NCBI GenBank assembly: GCA_902615625.1
Contig: CACMPM010000001.1
Location: 64,169-128,168 of the forward strand
Direction: 5' to 3'
DNA: 64,000 bases
Origin: an uncultured Alphaproteobacteria bacterium
GTDB lineage: Bacteria > Pseudomonadota > Alphaproteobacteria > HIMB59 > GCA-002718135
How positions within the stretch are numbered: the stretch's first letter is position 1; each line of letters opens with the position of its first letter. Shown piece after piece: positions 37,357 to 46,784 of the stretch. The position numbers were made by a program, and so were the translations under genes. The notes beneath the pieces are model-generated. The model did not search any database. It was given only the letters and a program-made list of their open reading frames with translations, and was not told the DNA's origin.

Positions 37357-38648
37357 ATCTTACAACATCATATGTAGGCATTTTAAGCCTTATTGTATTT
37401 GTTCTTGCATATGCTGTTGTAATGGCCGAAGAATTTAGCCATTTAAGAAAATCTAAACCAGTTATTATTTCAGCTGCTGTAATATGGGGTATTATAGCTT
37501 TCCATTTTTCTTCTGATAAGCAATATGCCAAAGAAATTGAGTATGCTTTAGAGCATAATATCTTAGAATTTGCAGAACTTTTCCTATTTCTTCTCGTTGC
37601 TATGACTTACATCAATGCTTTAGAAGAAAGAAAAGTTTTTGATGTAGTCAGATACCAATTAACATCAAGGGGATTTAGCTTTAGACAATTATTTATATTT
37701 ACAGGTATAATTACTTTTTTCTTATCTCCTATAGCTGATAACTTAACAACTGCACTAGTCATGTGCTCTGTAGTAATGGCCTGCGGTAAAGGCAATACAA
37801 AATTTATATCGATTGGTTGTATTAATATAGTTGTTGCAGCAAATGCAGGTGGTGCTTTTAGTCCATTTGGAGATATAACTACCTTAATGGTATGGCAGGC
37901 TGGTATTGTCGAATTTTTTACATTTTTTAAAATATTTTTTCCTTCTGTGGTTAATTACATAATTCCTGCAGCAGTTATGTATTTCTTTATTCCAAATGAA
38001 AAACCACAAATTAGTTCTGATAGAGAATATATGAAAAGAGGCGGACGAGTAATTATCTTTTTAGGTTTGCTTACAATTTTTAGTGCTGTAAACTTCCATA
38101 ATATTCTTCACTTGCCTCCAATGCTTGGCATGATGTTTGGTCTTGGTCTTCTTGGGTTATATTCTTTTTATTTACAAATTACACATGATCCATCTGTTGA
38201 AGACGAAAAATTTGATTTCTTTAGAAAAGTTTCAAGAGCTGAATGGGACACTTTATTATTCTTCTTTGGAGTTATTTTAAGTGTAGGTGGTTTAGGATTT
38301 ATAGGTTACTTAACTGTTGTTTCAGAATTATTATATATTGGTCTTGGCCCAACAATGGCAAATTCTATAGTAGGTGTTCTGTCAGCTATCGTAGATAATA
38401 TACCAGTGATGTTTGCTGTAATTACTATGAGACCGGAAATGTCAATTGATCAGTGGTTACTAGTTACATTAACAACAGGAGTGGGTGGTAGCCTATTGTC
38501 AATTGGTTCAGCTGCAGGGGTAGCACTTATGGGACAAGCAAGAGGATATTACACGTTTTTTGGACATTTAAAATGGACTCCAGTTATATTTATTGGTTAT
38601 GTAGCAAGTATTTATCTTCACGTTTTAATGGCTGACTTGCCTTGGTAA
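37347..38648 (+). CDS. nhaD: Na+/H+ antiporter NhaD
   Basis: NhaD exchanges sodium for protons at the inner membrane. Its 433 residues have about 12 membrane segments with family motifs: VVMAEEFSHLRKSKPVI, FLSPIADNLTTALVMCSV, AANAGGAFSPFGDITTLMVW, VDNIPVMFAVITM and GVGGSLLSIGSAAGVALMG. In a proteorhodopsin-bearing marine cell it could convert a proton gradient to a sodium gradient for TRAP-type uptake (inference). Its 3' end overlaps the convergent thiP gene by 31 bases. Confidence 0.94.
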   Translation: MEIDLTTSYVGILSLIVFVLAYAVVMAEEFSHLRKSKPVIISAAVIWGIIAFHFSSDKQYAKEIEYALEHNILEFAELFLFLLVAMTYINALEERKVFDVVRYQLTSRGFSFRQLFIFTGIITFFLSPIADNLTTALVMCSVVMACGKGNTKFISIGCINIVVAANAGGAFSPFGDITTLMVWQAGIVEFFTFFKIFFPSVVNYIIPAAVMYFFIPNEKPQISSDREYMKRGGRVIIFLGLLTIFSAVNFHNILHLPPMLGMMFGLGLLGLYSFYLQITHDPSVEDEKFDFFRKVSRAEWDTLLFFFGVILSVGGLGFIGYLTVVSELLYIGLGPTMANSIVGVLSAIVDNIPVMFAVITMRPEMSIDQWLLVTLTTGVGGSLLSIGSAAGVALMGQARGYYTFFGHLKWTPVIFIGYVASIYLHVLMADLPW

Positions 38649-40207
38649 TTTAAATTATCAATTAATAAAAAAATAATCATACTTAGTATTAAAATTACAC
38701 CAGCAACAAAAGAAGCTTCGTTAAATTTATAGACACTAATCAATTTATATAAGTAAGATGGTAAGGTATCAAAGTTTTGATCTTTAAAAAATGATATTAT
38801 TGTAAAATCACCAAAAGTAATAACTGTCGAAAATGCAAAAACAAAAATTATATTTTTCTTAATCATTGGGAGTAAAATAATAAAATAATTTCTTATGCTA
38901 ATACGAAAAGTTTGCTGAAAATTTTCAAAATTTAAAAAAATATTTTTCAGGTTATTAAAAAGTATTAATATAGAAAAAGGTAATAAGAATAGACAATTTA
39001 TCAAAACTATCACAAAATATTTAAAAAATTGCACATATCTTAATTCACCTAATATAATAAAATAACCAAGACTAAAAATAATCGGAGAAATAATTATTAT
39101 TGAAGAGCTTATTAAAAAAATTGATTGCTGAAAAATCATATTTTTATAATTTATTACAAGTATAGATGAAATTATAAACCCAGATATACAAACAATTATT
39201 CCTGTAGTAACTGAAATAATAAGAGAGTTAAAAAAAGATCCTAAAAATTTCTCATTAATTAAAGATAAATAAATACCATTATTTATAAAATGATAAATTA
39301 CAGAAAGTATTGGAGAAAAAAGAAATATCGAAAAAAATACAATTGTTAAAAAATCTATAATTTTTATAGCTTTGTATTCTTTATGAGGATGAATAAAATT
39401 AATTTGATCTATTTCAAAAAAATTTGAACCTTTTAATTTGTAAAAACCAATAAATAAAAAAAATAAACAGATAAAAATTTGTAAAAAACTGAGTAATATT
39501 GCTTTATTAAAATTTAGTTCAAAAAGTGCATATTGATAAATTGCCACCTCAATTGTAGAATACATAGGTCCACCACCTAACGCCATAACTATTGCAAAAC
39601 TTAAAAAACAAAGAGAGAATATTATTGAGAACACAGTAAAAAAATTTTGTCTTATATACGGCATCTCTAATTTTAGAAGATTGCCAAAAAAAGTAATGTT
39701 TAGAGAGCTAGATATTTCATAATATTTTAAAGGGATGCTATTTAAGGATTGAAAAAATAATCGGGTAGCAAATGGTGTATTTAGAAGTATATGGGCAATT
39801 AAAATTGCTTTTATTCCAAAAATTGTCTCTATCGATAAATTCTCGTACAAATTAAAATATGAGTTATAAAAACCATTATTTCCAAAGAGTTTAATTACTG
39901 CAAACACTATTAAGATTGTCGGTATTACAAAGCAAAAACCACAAAGAGAAATGATAAATTTAATAATTTTTAAATTCTTATGTCTATTTAATGCTAATGC
40001 GAATGGAATAGCTAAAAAACAACTTAATAGTGCTGAAAGAAAAGCTTGATAGAGTGAGAAATAAATTAGACGATGTGTATAAGAATTTTGAAAAAAATTA
40101 TAAATTACCTCTAAATCAAAGCTAATTTTTGAAAAAATACCTACGAAAGGCAATAAGATTATTAATCCAAAAAAAAATAATACTGAATAATTATATTTAT
40201 AATACAA
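38618..40207 (-). CDS. thiP: Thiamine ABC transporter permease ThiP
   Basis: ThiP is the membrane subunit for uptake of thiamine and its phosphates. The 529 residues form two permease halves of about six membrane segments each. The family stretch ALGGGPMYSTIEVAIYQYAL lies near the middle, and each half has its cytoplasmic coupling loop (ISSSLNITFFGNLLKLEMP; second-half loop near the C-terminus). It starts 5 bases after thiB. No thiQ ATPase gene follows: the next gene is nhaD on the other strand, overlapping by 31 bases. Confidence 0.92.
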   Translation of the reverse strand: MYYKYNYSVLFFFGLIILLPFVGIFSKISFDLEVIYNFFQNSYTHRLIYFSLYQAFLSALLSCFLAIPFALALNRHKNLKIIKFIISLCGFCFVIPTILIVFAVIKLFGNNGFYNSYFNLYENLSIETIFGIKAILIAHILLNTPFATRLFFQSLNSIPLKYYEISSSLNITFFGNLLKLEMPYIRQNFFTVFSIIFSLCFLSFAIVMALGGGPMYSTIEVAIYQYALFELNFNKAILLSFLQIFICLFFLFIGFYKLKGSNFFEIDQINFIHPHKEYKAIKIIDFLTIVFFSIFLFSPILSVIYHFINNGIYLSLINEKFLGSFFNSLIISVTTGIIVCISGFIISSILVINYKNMIFQQSIFLISSSIIIISPIIFSLGYFIILGELRYVQFFKYFVIVLINCLFLLPFSILILFNNLKNIFLNFENFQQTFRISIRNYFIILLPMIKKNIIFVFAFSTVITFGDFTIISFFKDQNFDTLPSYLYKLISVYKFNEASFVAGVILILSMIIFLLIDNLNYQGKSAIKT

Positions 40208-40212
40208 TTTAT

Positions 40213-41196
40213 TTACGAGGCATTAAGCCACTCATTAATCCATTTTTCTTTATTCTTATTAATTTCTTTTGGATCCATTTGAATAAAGTTAGGAACATTT
40301 AGTTTATCAAATGCTTCAGGTAAATCTTTTATATTAGTAACAGGGTACATAATATTTGTTGAAGGTATGACTGATTGAAATTCTTCTGATAACATAAAGT
40401 TAAGAAATTTATTTGCTAAATCTTTATTTTGTGAATTATTTAAAATGCCGGCAAATTCAATTGTTATATAATTTCCCTCTTCAAAAGTTGTAGCAAGAAT
40501 ATCATATCTTTCTTCAAACATTATATGTGCGGCTGGAGATGTAGTATAACTTAATACCATGTCAGCTTCTCCTGCCATAAAAAAATTATAATAGGCATCT
40601 GTCCATCCTTTGGTAACGGAAATAATTTTTTTATTTAATTTTTTCCATTCATCCCCAGCTTTATCTCCATATAATGCTTTCATCCAAGTTAATAATCCTA
40701 AACCAGGGGTAGAAGTTCTCGGGTCTTGAATTACAATTCTAGCATTAGTTGAATTAATCAACTCATCCATTGATTTTGGAGGTGTTGCTAAATTTGCTTC
40801 ATTATACACAAAAGAAAAGTATCCATAATTATATGGAACAAATTTATTACTTTCCCATTTTAATGGTAAATTAATTAAGTTATTTATGTCATTGATATTA
40901 TGAGTTGTGAAAAACTCAGATTGTTCAGCTAAATCAAATAAATTCATATCAAGACCTAAAACTATATCTGCCTTGGAAGTATCACCTTCTAAAATAACTT
41001 TATTCAATAATGTTGCTGCACTGTCTACAGCAACAAATTCTACATCTACATTATGTTTTTCTTCAAATATTTTTTCAATTATGGGCCCTGGACCCCATTC
41101 TGATACAAAAGAGTCATATGTATAAATGATTAGTTTCTCAGCATAGATTGAGAAAGAAATAAATAAGGTAGTTAAAAAAATTAGTATTGATTTCAT
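40213..41196 (-). CDS. thiB: Thiamine ABC transporter substrate-binding protein ThiB
   Basis: ThiB is the periplasmic binding protein for thiamine, TMP and TPP. A signal peptide (about residues 1-19) precedes the diagnostic LIIYTYDSFVSEWGPGP. Further family marks are the SKADIVLGLDMNL, YGYFSFVYNE, IQDPRTSTPGLGLL and SYTTSPAAHI stretches. At 327 residues it is complete. The gene lies directly under a TPP riboswitch whose 3' end contains its ribosome binding site, so expression should fall when TPP is plentiful. Confidence 0.95.
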   Translation of the reverse strand: MKSILIFLTTLFISFSIYAEKLIIYTYDSFVSEWGPGPIIEKIFEEKHNVDVEFVAVDSAATLLNKVILEGDTSKADIVLGLDMNLFDLAEQSEFFTTHNINDINNLINLPLKWESNKFVPYNYGYFSFVYNEANLATPPKSMDELINSTNARIVIQDPRTSTPGLGLLTWMKALYGDKAGDEWKKLNKKIISVTKGWTDAYYNFFMAGEADMVLSYTTSPAAHIMFEERYDILATTFEEGNYITIEFAGILNNSQNKDLANKFLNFMLSEEFQSVIPSTNIMYPVTNIKDLPEAFDKLNVPNFIQMDPKEINKNKEKWINEWLNAS

Positions 41197-41262
41197 GTTT
41201 CCTCCGCTGGCATTATCCAGATCAGGTTAAAAGGGTATAAATCTCAGCATTTAAGCACCCCT
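41197..41262 (-). promoter_or_regulatory. TPP riboswitch (THI element) controlling thiBP
   Basis: Read on the minus strand, the element runs GGGGTGC...GCTGAGA...TACCC...ACCTGATC...GGATAATGCCAGCG and then GGAGGAAAC ATG. These are the conserved THI-box helices and both binding loops: CTGAGA for the pyrimidine and GATAATGCCAGCG for the pyrophosphate. GGAGG (41201-41205) is both the end of the aptamer and the ribosome binding site of thiB, which points to control of translation initiation. No separate terminator hairpin fits between the aptamer and the ATG. Confidence 0.95.
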
Positions 41263-41344
41263 AATATAATTATAATAAATATTATTTTAGAAAACAAACA
41301 TAAAAGATTGTTTTTAGGTTATTTATGAATATAACAAATTTTTT

Positions 41345-41421
41345 CGGGGAGTAGCGCAGCCTGGTAGCGCACCTGGTTTGGGACCAGGGGGTCGAAGGTT
41401 CGAATCCTTTCTCCCCGACCA
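41345..41421 (+). tRNA. tRNA-Pro (UGG)
   Basis: The acceptor CGGGGAG pairs with CTCCCCG (41411-41417). The D-arm GCGC...GCGC, anticodon stem CCTGG/CCAGG with anticodon TGG at 41379-41381, and T-arm AAGGTTCGAATCCTT are all intact. The discriminator is A41418 and CCA is encoded (41419-41421). It is divergent from the TPP riboswitch/thiB unit. Confidence 0.97.
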
Positions 41422-41471
41422 TTATTTAATTTTCTTCTTTAAAATTATCATATTTGCTTTAGTAAAAATTG

Positions 41472-42164
41472 ATGGATTTGAAACTAATATATGGCAACAT
41501 GAGAGCTCTTTGTGAAGCTCCCCAGATGATGCTTCATTACGCAGATATTCCGTATGAATATAAAATGGTATGGGATCATTATGGAAGTAGCTGGGCTGAA
41601 GTTAAAAAAGATATTATTTTTAATAGATTACCTATTTTAATAATAAATGAAGATAAATATCTTTGGCAAAGCAATACAATTATTCGATATCTCTCTAATT
41701 TAACAAAAACAAAACCTTCTGATGAATTTCAATTAGCGTACTGTGATGCTGTTTTTGAATCAACTCATGAAATGTTTTTTCCTTTGAATCCAACTATAAA
41801 TATGACTTTTGGTGAAAAATATAATTCTAATAAAAAGAAACTTTTAGAAGATATTTTACCAAATTCTTTAAATAATTTTGAAAAACTTTTACAAAATAGT
41901 TCAGGTAATTTTTTTATAGGCAATGATCCATTCTACTGTGATTTCAATGCTTATCATCATTTTTCTATGTGCTTAATATTAGATAAAAATATTTTCTCAA
42001 ATTTTCCAAATTTAAAAAAATTTATCAATAATTTTGAAAAACTTAATAATATTAAAAATTATTTAGATGGTAGACCAGAGTTGGTAGAACTAGGAAAATC
42101 ACCTCATTTTCTTATTGATGGAAAAAAAATTCCCACAGGTTTAAACCCAAATAAAAAGTATTAA
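41472..42164 (+). CDS. Glutathione S-transferase family protein
   Basis: The N-terminal thioredoxin-like domain (residues 1-80) reads LKLIYGNMRALCEAPQMMLHY with the glutathione loop RLPILIINEDKYLWQSNTIIRYL. The C-terminal ~140 residues are helical with FYCDFNAYHHF in the second domain. The pattern is closest to sigma-type GSTs. I place the start at ATG 41472; a TTG one codon upstream is in frame but unlikely. It lies 50 bases after tRNA-Pro and 16 bases before the alcohol dehydrogenase gene. A detoxification role is inferred. Confidence 0.87.
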   Translation: MDLKLIYGNMRALCEAPQMMLHYADIPYEYKMVWDHYGSSWAEVKKDIIFNRLPILIINEDKYLWQSNTIIRYLSNLTKTKPSDEFQLAYCDAVFESTHEMFFPLNPTINMTFGEKYNSNKKKLLEDILPNSLNNFEKLLQNSSGNFFIGNDPFYCDFNAYHHFSMCLILDKNIFSNFPNLKKFINNFEKLNNIKNYLDGRPELVELGKSPHFLIDGKKIPTGLNPNKKY

Positions 42165-42180
42165 TTTATTTTGATTTTTA

Positions 42181-43338
42181 ATGTTTAATTTTTACTCTAC
42201 TGCAGGATTAATTTTTGGTAATGAAACTTCTCTTAATTCTTGTAGTCAGATTATTGATGCATTGGGTAAAAATATATTTGTAGTATCTGATAGAGGTCTT
42301 ACTGAATTAGGCTTGATTGAGCCAACAATTAAAAAACTTAAAAAAAATTGTAATATTAAAATATTTAATGATGTTGAGTCTGATCCATCAAAAAAAACAT
42401 TATTAAATGCATTTAGTGATGCAAGAGAATTTGAATCTACTGGAGTTTTAGGTTTTGGTGGTGGTTCATCTATGGATGTTGCAAAGCTTGTATCTTTACT
42501 TCTTGGATCAAATCAGCAAATAGAAACAATATGGGGTGTTAATAATGCAAAAGGCCCAAGGCTACCACTTGTACTTATTCCTACAACAGCAGGAACTGGA
42601 TCAGAGGTAACACCAATTTCAATAATTACGACGGATGATAAAGAAAAAAAAGGAGTTTCTTCTAAATTTATATTACCTGATCTTGCAATTTTAGATCCAT
42701 TGTTAACAACTAATTTACCCGCTAATATAACTGCATCAACCGGAATAGATGCAATGGTTCATGCAATTGAAGCTTTTACATCTATAAATTCAAACAATAA
42801 TCCTGTTTCAAAAATGTTATCTATAGAAGCACTCAAACTTCTTGGCTCATCAATTAAAACTGCTGTATTTGATGGACATAATATAAATGCAAGATCAAAT
42901 ATGCTACTTGGATCAATGCTAGCAGGAAAAGCTTTTGCAAATTCTCCAGTAGCAGCAGTTCATGCATTAGCATATCCTATCGGAGGTTTATTTAATATCT
43001 CTCATGGGTTATCAAATTCTTTAGTTCTTACAAGTGTTATGAAATTCAACTCCAAAAATGAAGAAACAAAAAAAAATTATGCTCATCTTGCACCATACGT
43101 ATTTAAAAATTTAGATAATAGTAAAAATGATGAGTTTTTGTGTAACAATTTTATTGATGGTTTAGAAAGATTGTGTAAGGAACTTAATTTACCTTATAGA
43201 CTTAGAGATTTAGAAATTCCTGAAGAAGCTTGCAAGTTGATGGCTAGTGAAGCAATGAAACAAACCAGATTATTAGTTAATAATCCTCAGAAAATTGAAG
43301 AATCTGATGCCTATAATATATACAAATCTGTTTGGTAG
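42181..43338 (+). CDS. Iron-containing alcohol dehydrogenase
   Basis: This is a group III NAD(P)-dependent dehydrogenase. The 385 residues have the nucleotide-binding GFGGGSSMDVAKLV, LPLVLIPTTAGTGSEVTP, and metal ligands Asp190, His194 (GIDAMVHAIEAF), His261 and His275 (HALAYPIGG...ISHGLSNSLVL). All four iron ligands are present. The substrate cannot be read from the sequence; family members act on short alcohols, 1,3-propanediol, lactaldehyde and others. It follows the GST gene and may share its transcript. Confidence 0.92.
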   Translation: MFNFYSTAGLIFGNETSLNSCSQIIDALGKNIFVVSDRGLTELGLIEPTIKKLKKNCNIKIFNDVESDPSKKTLLNAFSDAREFESTGVLGFGGGSSMDVAKLVSLLLGSNQQIETIWGVNNAKGPRLPLVLIPTTAGTGSEVTPISIITTDDKEKKGVSSKFILPDLAILDPLLTTNLPANITASTGIDAMVHAIEAFTSINSNNNPVSKMLSIEALKLLGSSIKTAVFDGHNINARSNMLLGSMLAGKAFANSPVAAVHALAYPIGGLFNISHGLSNSLVLTSVMKFNSKNEETKKNYAHLAPYVFKNLDNSKNDEFLCNNFIDGLERLCKELNLPYRLRDLEIPEEACKLMASEAMKQTRLLVNNPQKIEESDAYNIYKSVW

Positions 43339-43388
43339 ATTTTGTTTACTTATAAATTAATTTACCTATTTAATTAACATAGATCTTA

Positions 43389-44999
43389 ATGATAAAATCA
43401 ACAGTTAATCAATTTGCAAATTCTCTTGGATTAAATAAGGATGAATATATTCCAAAGGGAAAAGCTTCCTTTTCACTTTTTAAAATTGAAATTCTATCTG
43501 GATTAACTGTTGCAATAGCACTTGTTCCAGAAGCAATTGCTTTCGCATTTGTAGCAGGTGTAACTCCACTTTCAGGATTATATGCTGCTTTTATTGTAGG
43601 ATTAGTAACTGCAATTTTTGGTGGAAGACCTGGAATGATTTCTGGAGCAACAGGAGCATTAGCTGTGGTTATGGTGTCATTAGTATCGGAACATGGAGTC
43701 CAATACTTATTTGCCACTGTAATCCTTATGGGAATTTTACAATTTCTTGCAGGTATTTTTAAATTAGGAAAATTTATGCGCATGGTTCCTCAACCTGTAA
43801 TGTTAGGTTTTGTAAACGGTTTAGCTATCGTAATCGGTTTATCTCAATTGCATCAATTTCAAATATATAATTTTGATGGAACATTTACATGGATGTCTGG
43901 AGAGGTGCTTACATATTCTTTAGTATTAGTTTTCTTAACCATGTTAATCATATGGTACTTACCAAGGGTTACTAAATTCATACCATCTACATTAGCTGCA
44001 ATTCTTCTTGTTACTTTTCTAGTTTTACTTTTAGATTTACCTGTTCCAAGAGTAGGGGATTTAGCAAGTGTAGCAGGAGGGCTTCCAAATTTTTCTATTC
44101 CAACAGTTCCACTTAATTTAGATACTTTTTTCATTATTTTTCCTTATGCAATTATTTTGGCAGCTATTGGATTAATTGAAAGTCTTCTAACTCTTAATCT
44201 AGTAGGAGAAATAACAAACAAAAAGGGTGGGACAAGACAAGAATGTTTAGCGCAAGGTGTTGCCAATGGTATCACAGGTTTTTTTGGTGGTATGGGTGGT
44301 TGCGCTATGATTGGACAATCGATGATAAATGTAAAGTCAGGAGGCAGAACAAGAATTGCTGGCATATCAGCAGCAATTTTTTTACTAATTTTCATTCTTT
44401 ATACTTCAAATTTAATTGAACTTATTCCTATTGCATCATTAGTAGGGGTTATGTTTATGGTCGTAATTGGAACATTTGCTTGGAATTCACTAAAATTATT
44501 ATTTGTTGTTCCTCGCTCGGATGCGTTGGTAATTGTTTTAGTTACTTTAATAACTGTATTAGAAGATTTAGCAGTTGCTGTAGTTGCTGGTGTTATTATT
44601 AATGCACTAGTATTTGCGTGGAAATCTGCTTCAAGAATTAGAGCAATTGAGAGACAATCAAGAACAGAAAAGGGTGCTAAGGTATATGAAATTGAAGGAC
44701 CTCTTTTTTTTAGTTCTACTAATAGTTTTTTAGAAATTTTTAAGCCTTCCGAAGATCCTAATTTAGTAATAATAGATTTTGCAAATTCAAAAGTTATTGA
44801 TCAATCTGCTTTAAAAGCAATTGAGGATATCGCAGAAAGATATTCCAAATTAGGAAAACAAGTAAAGTTAAGACATCTTACAAAGGACTGCCACAGCCTT
44901 TTAAGAAAAACAGGTCAATTGATAGTTGATAGTGATGATGATCCTGATTATGGAATTGCAGTTGATTACGGTGTTAAATTAGGAATTTTTGGTAAATAA
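43389..44999 (+). CDS. SulP-family anion transporter with STAS domain
   Basis: This is a membrane transporter of the SLC26/SulP family. About the first 400 residues carry 10-14 membrane segments with GLTVAIALVPEAIAFAFVAGV, ATGALAVVMVSL and IGLIESLLTLNLVGEIT plus GGMGGCAMIGQSMIN. The C-terminal ~100 residues are a STAS domain (GPLFFSSTNSFLEIF, VIDQSALKAIEDIAERY). The family moves sulfate, bicarbonate or dicarboxylates; marine members are often called BicA-like, but the substrate here is not decided. It is convergent with the YtoQ gene, whose stop is at the next base. Confidence 0.92.
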   Translation: MIKSTVNQFANSLGLNKDEYIPKGKASFSLFKIEILSGLTVAIALVPEAIAFAFVAGVTPLSGLYAAFIVGLVTAIFGGRPGMISGATGALAVVMVSLVSEHGVQYLFATVILMGILQFLAGIFKLGKFMRMVPQPVMLGFVNGLAIVIGLSQLHQFQIYNFDGTFTWMSGEVLTYSLVLVFLTMLIIWYLPRVTKFIPSTLAAILLVTFLVLLLDLPVPRVGDLASVAGGLPNFSIPTVPLNLDTFFIIFPYAIILAAIGLIESLLTLNLVGEITNKKGGTRQECLAQGVANGITGFFGGMGGCAMIGQSMINVKSGGRTRIAGISAAIFLLIFILYTSNLIELIPIASLVGVMFMVVIGTFAWNSLKLLFVVPRSDALVIVLVTLITVLEDLAVAVVAGVIINALVFAWKSASRIRAIERQSRTEKGAKVYEIEGPLFFSSTNSFLEIFKPSEDPNLVIIDFANSKVIDQSALKAIEDIAERYSKLGKQVKLRHLTKDCHSLLRKTGQLIVDSDDDPDYGIAVDYGVKLGIFGK

Positions 45000-45455
45000 C
45001 TAAAACTCTAATGATCCTTCAGCAGAATACTGTAAAATATTTACAATCTCATCAACGTTTTTTGTAACAGCAAGTGCCGCTGCATCTACTTCTTTTAAAG
45101 CATGTTGATGTTCATCACTATGCATGATTATGAGAGATTTATTCAAGGCTGATGCATATCCTGCATCAAAAGCAGCATTCCATTGTTTATATTTCTCACC
45201 AAAACGTACTACAACTATATCTGCTTTTTCAATCGAATTTCTAGTTCGTATAGCATTTATTTTGGCCCCTTTGTTATCGTGCCAAAATTTTTTTTCTTCT
45301 TCACCAAGTATTTTTACACCAACATCATCTGATAATTCATGATTAGTAGTCGGGCTTGAAAATTCTATTTCTAAATTCTTAGATTTACATTTATTTATAA
45401 TCTCATCTCGCCAATTAGTATGAATTTCACCAGATAAATAAACTTTTAATTTCAT
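45000..45455 (-). CDS. YtoQ family protein
   Basis: A 151-residue soluble protein of the YtoQ family, related in fold to nucleoside 2-deoxyribosyltransferases. Marks are KLKVYLSGEIHTNWRDEII, FSSPTTNHELSDDVG, a basic RTRNSIEKADIVVVRFGEKY and WNAAFDAGYASALNKSLI. The biochemical role of YtoQ is not established. It lies 8 bases downstream of a methyltransferase gene on the same strand and ends directly against the SulP stop codon. Confidence 0.85.
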   Translation of the reverse strand: MKLKVYLSGEIHTNWRDEIINKCKSKNLEIEFSSPTTNHELSDDVGVKILGEEEKKFWHDNKGAKINAIRTRNSIEKADIVVVRFGEKYKQWNAAFDAGYASALNKSLIIMHSDEHQHALKEVDAAALAVTKNVDEIVNILQYSAEGSLEF

Positions 45456-45463
45456 TTTTTAAA

Positions 45464-46234
45464 TTAACCTAAATATGCCGCTGTTAATACTGGAAAACTT
45501 GTAAATCCGAAATTACCTACTTTTTCAGATTTATTTAATTGTTTTTTCCAATCATCTACTTTGTCTTCTGAAACACCTTGGCTTAAAGCAAACTTACTTA
45601 ACATAGTTTCATAAAAAATTGCTGGTGAATTATTATCTCTATTTGTAATTAAATACGATAAATTTTGAGAACTGATATTTTTATATCCAAGTTTTTTTAA
45701 TTTACCATTTAAATCGAGTGGAAGCATTTGATGAAAACAATGTGCTCTAAATGCCTCATGAATAAGATCATTAATTTCTTTTTCTGGTCCATAAAATCTA
45801 AAATAGTCCCAGAGAATTGAGACATTAACAAATTTAGAATTAGTTTTAGAAATTCTTTTTATTTCTTTTAGAGAGGTATCTATATCTTCGATATATTCTA
45901 ACGTTTGAGTAGCTGTAATTTTATCACATGAAGCATCTTCTATTTTGATATCATCGGCTGTAGTACAAATAAGTTCTACATTATTTTGATCTTTACATTT
46001 ATCGCTTGCAACATCTAACTGATCTTGACTGGGATCAATTCCTATTACTTTGCCTTGTTCTCCAATAGATAATGAAATTTCTTGGACTAAATGACCACCA
46101 CCACAACCAATATCAATAACAGTTTCATTAGTTTTTAAATTTAAGGCATTTACAATAGCTAGTCTTCGTGAAACCCCAGCATAACCATTCGCTATTTTTT
46201 GTTGAATAATACTTGTTTCGTTATCAAATTTCAT
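45464..46234 (-). CDS. Class I SAM-dependent methyltransferase
   Basis: A 256-residue protein with a standard methyltransferase core: motif I VIDIGCGGGHLVQEI, VIGIDPSQDQLDVA (motif II acidic residue), TTADDIKIEDASCDKI and ATQTLEYIEDIDTSLKEI (motif IV). The C-terminal ~100 residues are variable and do not identify the substrate. Pairing with YtoQ on one strand is the only context clue. Confidence 0.88.
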   Translation of the reverse strand: MKFDNETSIIQQKIANGYAGVSRRLAIVNALNLKTNETVIDIGCGGGHLVQEISLSIGEQGKVIGIDPSQDQLDVASDKCKDQNNVELICTTADDIKIEDASCDKITATQTLEYIEDIDTSLKEIKRISKTNSKFVNVSILWDYFRFYGPEKEINDLIHEAFRAHCFHQMLPLDLNGKLKKLGYKNISSQNLSYLITNRDNNSPAIFYETMLSKFALSQGVSEDKVDDWKKQLNKSEKVGNFGFTSFPVLTAAYLG

Positions 46235-46283
46235 TTTATTATTTTTCTTATATATTTTTTAGTTATATAAAAAATACATATAA

Positions 46284-46694
46284 ATGGAATATCAAATAAC
46301 AAAAATATTAATTATTTCTTTTTTTAGCTCTATATTAATTTTATTATTTTTAAACACAAGATACATTATTTTTTTCAAAAAATTTTCAAAAAATAAAAAA
46401 ATCTTATTAAATTTTTTTATTTGCTCTTTTTCTTTTTTGTCGTTAATTTTTATTAATTATTTGTTGAGTCTAAATGGATTTACTTCTTTAATAATTTTTA
46501 ATGCTGCAATCATTACACTTATATACTTTGAATTAGCTCTATATTTAGAAAAAGTTTTTTGGGATGATTTTTTAGGAAATTCACTCCCTAAATCGATCAA
46601 TATGCTTATTAGTTTTGTTGTAATGATGAATTTTGGTTATTTTACTCTTATGTTTTACATAAAGATTTTAGACATTGATTATTTTGTCACATAA
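46284..46694 (+). CDS. Small integral membrane protein, unknown function
   Basis: A 136-residue protein with four predicted membrane segments (about 7-27, 41-64, 67-90 and 108-130). It has Lys/Phe-rich loops between helices and no recognised motif apart from a short acidic patch (FWDDF). It diverges from the methyltransferase gene across 49 bases and precedes the amidotransferase gene by 90 bases. No Shine-Dalgarno site is visible. The long uninterrupted frame and clear helix pattern support a real gene. Confidence 0.6.
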   Translation: MEYQITKILIISFFSSILILLFLNTRYIIFFKKFSKNKKILLNFFICSFSFLSLIFINYLLSLNGFTSLIIFNAAIITLIYFELALYLEKVFWDDFLGNSLPKSINMLISFVVMMNFGYFTLMFYIKILDIDYFVT

Positions 46695-46784
46695 GTATCT
46701 TTGTAAATTAATATACAAAATATTTACAATTTTTATGAAATAATATTTTCATATTAATAAAATATTAATTATTAATAATTTAGT

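Noticed and set aside
43409-43783. Long open frame on the minus strand inside the SulP gene
   Set aside because: It mirrors the codon structure of the plus-strand transporter, has Pro/Ala-rich low-quality composition and no start signal; a shadow.
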